DNA from: Pseudomonas fluorescens | GTDB lineage: Bacteria; Pseudomonadota; Gammaproteobacteria; Pseudomonadales; Pseudomonadaceae | Length of the DNA stretch: 64,000 nucleotides | Assembly: GCF_001307275.1 (NCBI RefSeq) | Contig: NZ_CP012831.1 | Location: 4,704,501-4,768,500 of the forward strand | Direction: 5' to 3' | Translations under genes and position numbers: made by a program | Notes under the pieces: model-generated | What the model was told of the DNA's origin: nothing | The model's database searches: none | The model's input: only the letters and a program-made list of their open reading frames with translations | Part shown: in pieces, positions 59,942 to 64,000 of the stretch | Numbering within the stretch: the first letter of the stretch is position 1 | Layout of the letters: every line of letters begins with the position of its first letter

Positions 59942-61093
59942 TCAGACCTTCAACACTTTGCCACTGGCCGCAACCGCCACCAGCGAAAACGCAATCAACC
60001 CAAACGCAAAGCTCAGGCTGCTGCCATGGGCGACGAAGCCGATCAGCGCCGGACCGGCGAGGATGCCGGCATAGCCGATGGTGGTGATGGCCGGTACGGC
60101 GATCGCTTCCGGCATCAGGGTCTGTTTGCCGACGGCGGTGTACAACACCGGCACGATGTTCGAACACCCGGCACCCACCAACGCATACCCCAGCAGCGCC
60201 GCTTGCCACATCGGTGCGAGGGTCGCCAGCAGGAACCCCGCGGCGGCGATCGACCCTCCATAGATGATCACGCGTTTGGCCCCCAGGCGATGCACCACCG
60301 AGTCGCCGGTCAGGCGGCCGACGGTCATGGTCAGCGCGAAGGCGGCATAACCCAGCCCGGCATAGGCGGTATCCACGGCGCGCTCGGTGGTCAGGAACAC
60401 GGCGCTCCAGTCCAGCACCGCGCCTTCGGCCAAGAACACGATGAAACAGAGGATGCCAATAAACAGCACCACACCATGGGGAATGGCGAACGCCGGTCCC
60501 GAGCTTTCACTGCCGTAGGGCAACAGGTGCGGCGCCGCCTTGAACAACGCCACCAGCAGCACGCCATTGACCACCAGCGTCGCCCCCAGCGGCGAAAGCC
60601 CCAGGCCGAGCAGGGCGCTCACGCCGGCCGCGCCAATGATCCCGCCGAGGCTGAACATGCCGTGGAAACCCGACATCATGGTCTTGCCACTGGCCCGCTC
60701 GACGATCACCGCTTGCAGGTTCACGGTCGAGTCTACGGTGCCAAGCCCGGCGCCAAACAGGAACAACGCCGCCACCAACCAGGGCAGGGAAGTCATTGTC
60801 GCCAGCAACGGCAACGCCAGGCAGATCAGAAGCGTGCCGCCGCTGAGCACCCGACGGCAACCGAACCGGGACGCCAACGCGCCGGAAATCGGCATCGCCA
60901 GGATCGACCCGACCCCCAGGCATAACAACAGCAAGCCGAGGGTGCCTTCATCCAGGTTCGCCCGCACCTTGGCATAAGGCACCAGCGGCGCCCAGGCGGC
61001 GATGCCGATGCCGGCGATGAGGTAGGCGATGCGGGTGGACATCTGTTCCAGGCGTCCGGGGACAAAGGTGGGCGGGGGCGTGATGGCAGTCAT
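59942..61093 (-). CDS. MFS transporter
   Basis: This 383-residue protein has about twelve hydrophobic segments (IAYLIAGIGIAAWAPLVPYAK first; LSFAFGLIAFSLVAVAASG last). The loop 2-3 motif GALASRFGCRRVL is the MFS signature region. It resembles YbjJ-type transporters, whose substrates are mostly unknown. It is divergent from nothing obvious in iron uptake, so I do not assign it to fecIRA. The ATG at MTAITPPP is the first in frame. Confidence 0.88.
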   Translation of the reverse strand: MTAITPPPTFVPGRLEQMSTRIAYLIAGIGIAAWAPLVPYAKVRANLDEGTLGLLLLCLGVGSILAMPISGALASRFGCRRVLSGGTLLICLALPLLATMTSLPWLVAALFLFGAGLGTVDSTVNLQAVIVERASGKTMMSGFHGMFSLGGIIGAAGVSALLGLGLSPLGATLVVNGVLLVALFKAAPHLLPYGSESSGPAFAIPHGVVLFIGILCFIVFLAEGAVLDWSAVFLTTERAVDTAYAGLGYAAFALTMTVGRLTGDSVVHRLGAKRVIIYGGSIAAAGFLLATLAPMWQAALLGYALVGAGCSNIVPVLYTAVGKQTLMPEAIAVPAITTIGYAGILAGPALIGFVAHGSSLSFAFGLIAFSLVAVAASGKVLKV

Positions 61094-61222
61094 GAAACGT
61101 CCTTGGTTTTCGGGCGGTGCAGTGCGGTGGTGCAGGCAGGGGGGCTATGCTTGCATATTCACTGACCGCACCGCGACCCCAAGGTGCCGAAGCCCTGAAG
61201 CACCCTCCTTGGACACCGTGGG

Positions 61223-61879
61223 TCACTGGGCCTTGTACAGCCTGATGCTCACCACCCGGTCTGCCTCCACATCAAAATAAATAAGAGCGATGGGGAATAC
61301 CTGTTGCTCATCGAAGCACTCAACGATCACGTTTCGGGCTGACGTTGCCTGGGCCGAGAAGCGTCGGGCCTGGCGCAACAATCGCTTGATTTCGGGGGAG
61401 ACCGGGATGGGCGGGCGGCCCTTGCGCACGCTTTCGCAAAACGCCAGCGTCACTTCTCGTGGCGTTGGTGGTGGGGGTGAGACAAGGCCCGCTTCTTCGA
61501 ACAGCCGATTGAGTTGATCGGCCGCGGAGACAGCTCTAGGGAAACCGGTGAACGCCGAAGCTTGCACGACCAGCTCGACGATTTCTCCTGGCGCCAGGCC
61601 GGACGCCGCGCCGGTCCTGAAATGTACGCTCAAGGGCGGCCCCACCGTGCTGGCCGCGACGATGGCTGCCAGCGTCGCGGCTTCGCGCAAGCGCGAGTCA
61701 AGGCCGGGGCGACTCTGCAAATGACCGTAGACGACGCCGACCGCCAACTCGCCGAGCGCCGGTGCGGTATGGAACAGCGCGTCGAGTCGTGCGCCACCGT
61801 CCGGCACCAGCTCGATGAAATGTTTTCGGCCTTCGCTGTAGAGCTCGGCCATGGGACTGGAGGGATGTTTACTCTTCAT
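61223..61879 (-). CDS. Carboxymuconolactone-decarboxylase-family protein with a short C-terminal extension
   Basis: This 218-residue protein has an N-terminal CMD domain (SRLREAATLAAIVAASTV...VHFRTGAASGLAPGEIVELVVQ), which lacks the CxxC pair of AhpD enzymes, so it is not a peroxidase of that kind. The C-terminal 70 residues end RNVIVECFDEQQVFPIALIYFDVEADRVVSIRLYKAQ in two halves, which resembles the last strands of an NTF2/SnoaL fold. An AGGAC sequence precedes the chosen ATG; an upstream in-frame extension overlaps the next gene's start region and is rejected. The function is unknown. Confidence 0.8.
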   Translation of the reverse strand: MKSKHPSSPMAELYSEGRKHFIELVPDGGARLDALFHTAPALGELAVGVVYGHLQSRPGLDSRLREAATLAAIVAASTVGPPLSVHFRTGAASGLAPGEIVELVVQASAFTGFPRAVSAADQLNRLFEEAGLVSPPPPTPREVTLAFCESVRKGRPPIPVSPEIKRLLRQARRFSAQATSARNVIVECFDEQQVFPIALIYFDVEADRVVSIRLYKAQ

Positions 61880-62039
61880 GGGGGCGTCCTTGTGCTGGGA
61901 GCTTGCGTGCCTAAAGTACTGGTTCACCAGATAGCTGCGCACCTGTCGAACCTGACAGGTTGCGGCGCAAAGATTTGGCTGTATGAAGCAGGCTTCGCCT
62001 AAACTACCGGCCCCTTCTGGCTTTCTCCGGACCCGATGC

Positions 62040-63032
62040 ATGGCACCGTTCTACGACGCACGCGGCAATATCTATGGAGTCGTTTCACCGCAGCAGGCCC
62101 GTGACCATGGCATCGATCTGCCTCCGTCGGCCGTCCAGGCCGCGCAGACCCGCGAGTCCTGGGCAGCGGCGGCCGTGCACGCGTTCTGCGCCAGGGCGCC
62201 GGGTGAGGCGCCGCCGGATGCCAAGGCTCATCGCAGTGATGGGTTGCTGATTGGCCCGTTCCAGAGTGAACCGCCCTTTGATCTATTGATCGTCAATACC
62301 GACGGGACACTGGCCGAGCGCAGCGGCAATGGCCTGACGATTTTCTCCCAGGCCTTGCAAGAGCAGGGCTTGATGGCGGGGACGGGTGATTGCTTGCTGC
62401 AGGTTCATCACGATAAATCCGACGGTTTGTCACCGCTGCAAACCTCGGTTCGCGCTGCTGAATTCGAAGGCACCCAAGGCTTCTGGCTGGACCTGGGCAA
62501 ACCGCTGTTCGGGCCCGGGGCCGTCGGTGCCCAGGACGTCGAGCGTGTGATGTTCAACCAGTGCGATGTCAGCCGTGTGGCGGCGCTTGAACGGTTGAAC
62601 CCGGCCTGGGGCAACAGCCAATTCGTGAACATTGGCAACCCCCATTGCGTGACGCTGGTGGACGGTGCCGAGGCGTTGCCGAGCAATTCGCAGATGCGCG
62701 CTGCGGCGCTGTCGCAAAGCCTGGTTCGCATCGCCTATGCCGCCCCGGGTGGCGCCGGGCTGCCGTGCCCCGCCGGGGTGAATCTGCAATGGGCCCGCCT
62801 GGCAGCCGAAGGGCGAATCGCGGCGCGGGTGTTTGAGCGCGGCGAAGGCCCTACCGCGTCTTCGGGTACCAGTGCCAGTGCCGTGGCCAGTGCTGCGTGG
62901 CGGGTGGGCTGGGTGAAGGCGGGCGTGGTGAGGGTGGTGATGCCCGGCGGCACGGCGCCGATTTTGCTGGAAGAAGCGGCGGGCGAGTTGGTGCGGGTCA
63001 GGTTGTTCGGTGCGGCGCGGCTTGTGCCGTAG
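62040..63032 (+). CDS. DapF-fold epimerase homologue lacking both catalytic cysteines
   Basis: This protein of about 330 residues has the diaminopimelate epimerase layout: FYDARGNIYGVVS at the start, NTDGTLAERSGNG (about 87-98), GNPHCVTLVDG, and FERGEGPTASSGTSASA (about 264-280). The two active-site cysteines of DapF are Ser95 and Ser275 here. It is therefore unlikely to be the housekeeping DapF. It could be a divergent racemase/dehydratase-like enzyme or a non-catalytic relative. I chose the MAPFYDARG start because it lines up with DapF; an in-frame ATG 57 bp upstream is possible. Confidence 0.78.
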   Translation: MAPFYDARGNIYGVVSPQQARDHGIDLPPSAVQAAQTRESWAAAAVHAFCARAPGEAPPDAKAHRSDGLLIGPFQSEPPFDLLIVNTDGTLAERSGNGLTIFSQALQEQGLMAGTGDCLLQVHHDKSDGLSPLQTSVRAAEFEGTQGFWLDLGKPLFGPGAVGAQDVERVMFNQCDVSRVAALERLNPAWGNSQFVNIGNPHCVTLVDGAEALPSNSQMRAAALSQSLVRIAYAAPGGAGLPCPAGVNLQWARLAAEGRIAARVFERGEGPTASSGTSASAVASAAWRVGWVKAGVVRVVMPGGTAPILLEEAAGELVRVRLFGAARLVP

Positions 63033-63065
63033 GGCGTTCTGGAGATTTTGCGGTGCGGTTCATAC

Positions 63066-63225
63066 CGCTATCGCGAGCAAGCTCGCTCCCACAGGGGCCC
63101 TGTGCCGGACTCAACATTTATGTCCACTGAAGATCCCTTGTGGGAGCGAGCTTGCTCGCGATGGCGGCATTACATCCAACATCAATGCAACTGACCCACC
63201 GCCGTCGCGAGCAAGTTCGCCCACA
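63066..63225. repeat. Single REP plus a decayed REPIN
   Basis: A lone REP arm at 63066-63094 is followed by a REPIN at 63139-63225, whose right arm has lost two bases (CAAGTTCGCCCACAG). They fill the gap between convergent genes. Confidence 0.85.
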
Positions 63226-63231
63226 GGAGAG

Positions 63232-64000
63232 TCAGCCTGTCTGCTGCGCAAACTCCACCACCGGCATCTGCCGCTTCATCAGCACTTCGCCATTGCGAAT
63301 CGAGTAGAGCGGCAAGCCCTGGCTGCGGATCACTTCGTAGTCGCTGTCCGCCGACAGGATCAGCAGGTTCGCCGGGCGGCCGGGTTCCAGCCCGTAGCGC
63401 TCGCCCAGGGCCATGGCCTTGGCGCTGTTGTCGGTGACCAGGTCCAGGGCGCTTTGCAGGTTGCGGTAGCCGAGCATGTGGCAGATATGCAGCCCGGCTT
63501 CGAGCACACGCAGGATGTTGCCGTTGCCCAGGGGATACCACGGGTCGACGATGGAGTCCTGGCCGAAGCACACGTTCATCCCGGCTTCGAGCAGCTCATT
63601 GACCCGAGTGACCCCACGGCGTTTGGGAAAGGTGTCGAAACGCCCCTGCAGGTGAATGCTTTCGGTGGGGCAAGAGACAAAACTGATGCCCGAGTGCCCG
63701 AGCAGGCGGAACAGCTTGGCGCAGTAGGCGTTGTCGTAGGAACCCATGGCCGTGGTGTGGCTGGCGGTGACGCGGGCGCCCATGTCACGGCTGCGGGCTT
63801 CTTCGGCGAGCACTTCGAGAAAGCGCGAATGCGGGTCGTCGGTTTCGTCGCAATGCACATCCACCAGGCAGCCGGTGCGTTCGGCCAGGTCCATGAGGAA
63901 TTTCACCGAGCTGACGCCCTGGTCGCGGGTGTACTCGAAGTGGGGAATGCCGCCCACCACGTCGGCGCCCATGCGGATCGCCTCTTCCATCAGTTCGCGG
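63232..64000 (-). CDS. codA: Cytosine deaminase, C-terminal part (N-terminus outside the window)
   Basis: The frame is open to the window edge, giving about 255 C-terminal residues. This amidohydrolase-family enzyme deaminates cytosine to uracil. Metal and substrate motifs are visible: DVHCDETDDPHSRF, VTASHTTAMGSY, HLQGRFDTFPKRRGVTRV and CFGQDSIVDPWYPLGNGN. They match E. coli CodA closely as I remember it, except that GHD is GQD here while the metal-binding Asp is kept. An internal ATG at 63990 is not the start, because the conserved frame continues upstream. A codB permease is not seen on this side. Confidence 0.9.
   Translation of the reverse strand, partial: RELMEEAIRMGADVVGGIPHFEYTRDQGVSSVKFLMDLAERTGCLVDVHCDETDDPHSRFLEVLAEEARSRDMGARVTASHTTAMGSYDNAYCAKLFRLLGHSGISFVSCPTESIHLQGRFDTFPKRRGVTRVNELLEAGMNVCFGQDSIVDPWYPLGNGNILRVLEAGLHICHMLGYRNLQSALDLVTDNSAKAMALGERYGLEPGRPANLLILSADSDYEVIRSQGLPLYSIRNGEVLMKRQMPVVEFAQQTG

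Overview
This 64 kb window comes from a high-GC fluorescent Pseudomonas, most likely of the P. fluorescens group. Evidence: a full pyoverdine (pvd) locus, PvdS-type iron-starvation (IS) promoter boxes, and many copies of the GTGGGAGCGAGCTTGCTCGCGA type of REP/REPIN repeat. About 45 kb is the peptide-chain, receptor, maturation and export part of the pyoverdine locus. The rest is a BvgS-like phosphorelay, a ferric citrate (fecIRA) uptake operon and assorted metabolic genes.

Region 1 (1-27260, + strand): three nose-to-tail NRPS genes, the first cut by the window edge. Reading A-domain pocket residues by eye gives ...(E)-Gly | Thr-Thr(E)-Gln-like | Gly-Ser(E)-hydroxyOrn-like(E). From memory, pyoverdines ending in Gly-aThr-Thr-Gln-Gly-Ser-cyclo-hydroxyornithine have been reported, which fits. 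The last NRPS ends in an epimerization-type domain, has no thioesterase, and is followed by a free-standing alpha/beta hydrolase. Three adenylation domains contain an in-frame, translated REPIN in the A2-A3 loop.

Region 2 (27512-47160): alpha/beta hydrolase, fpvA, pvdE, pvdO-pvdN-pvdM, pvdP, a DUF6124 gene with a long leader, opmQ-pvdT-pvdR, fpvI and pvdA. The order matches P. aeruginosa PAO1 as I remember it, except that pvdF and fpvR are absent from their usual places and a DUF6124 gene sits between pvdP and opmQ. Perfect IS boxes (TAAAT-16 nt-CGT) precede pvdE, pvdM, pvdP, pvdR and pvdA. Fur-like sites precede fpvI and fpvA. The genes form one pathway: NRPSs assemble the peptide, PvdA makes hydroxyornithine, PvdE exports the precursor to the periplasm, PvdP/M/N/O mature the chromophore and side chain, PvdRT-OpmQ secretes or recycles it, FpvA imports ferri-pyoverdine, and FpvI drives fpvA.

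Region 3 (47469-55532): an unorthodox hybrid sensor kinase with two periplasmic solute-binding domains, a degenerate receiver-only protein, a LuxR-type response regulator, a pirin, an MscS-like channel with a cyclic-nucleotide-binding domain, and an AhpD/CMD-family protein.

Region 4 (55753-64000): fecI-fecR-fecA behind a palindromic Fur-like site, an MFS transporter, a CMD-family protein with a short extra C-terminal domain, a DapF-fold protein with both catalytic cysteines replaced by serine, and a 3'-partial-to-edge cytosine deaminase (N-terminus outside the window). I saw no tRNA, rRNA, CRISPR array, prophage or transposase. Gaps longer than 300 bp are filled by repeats, described individually.
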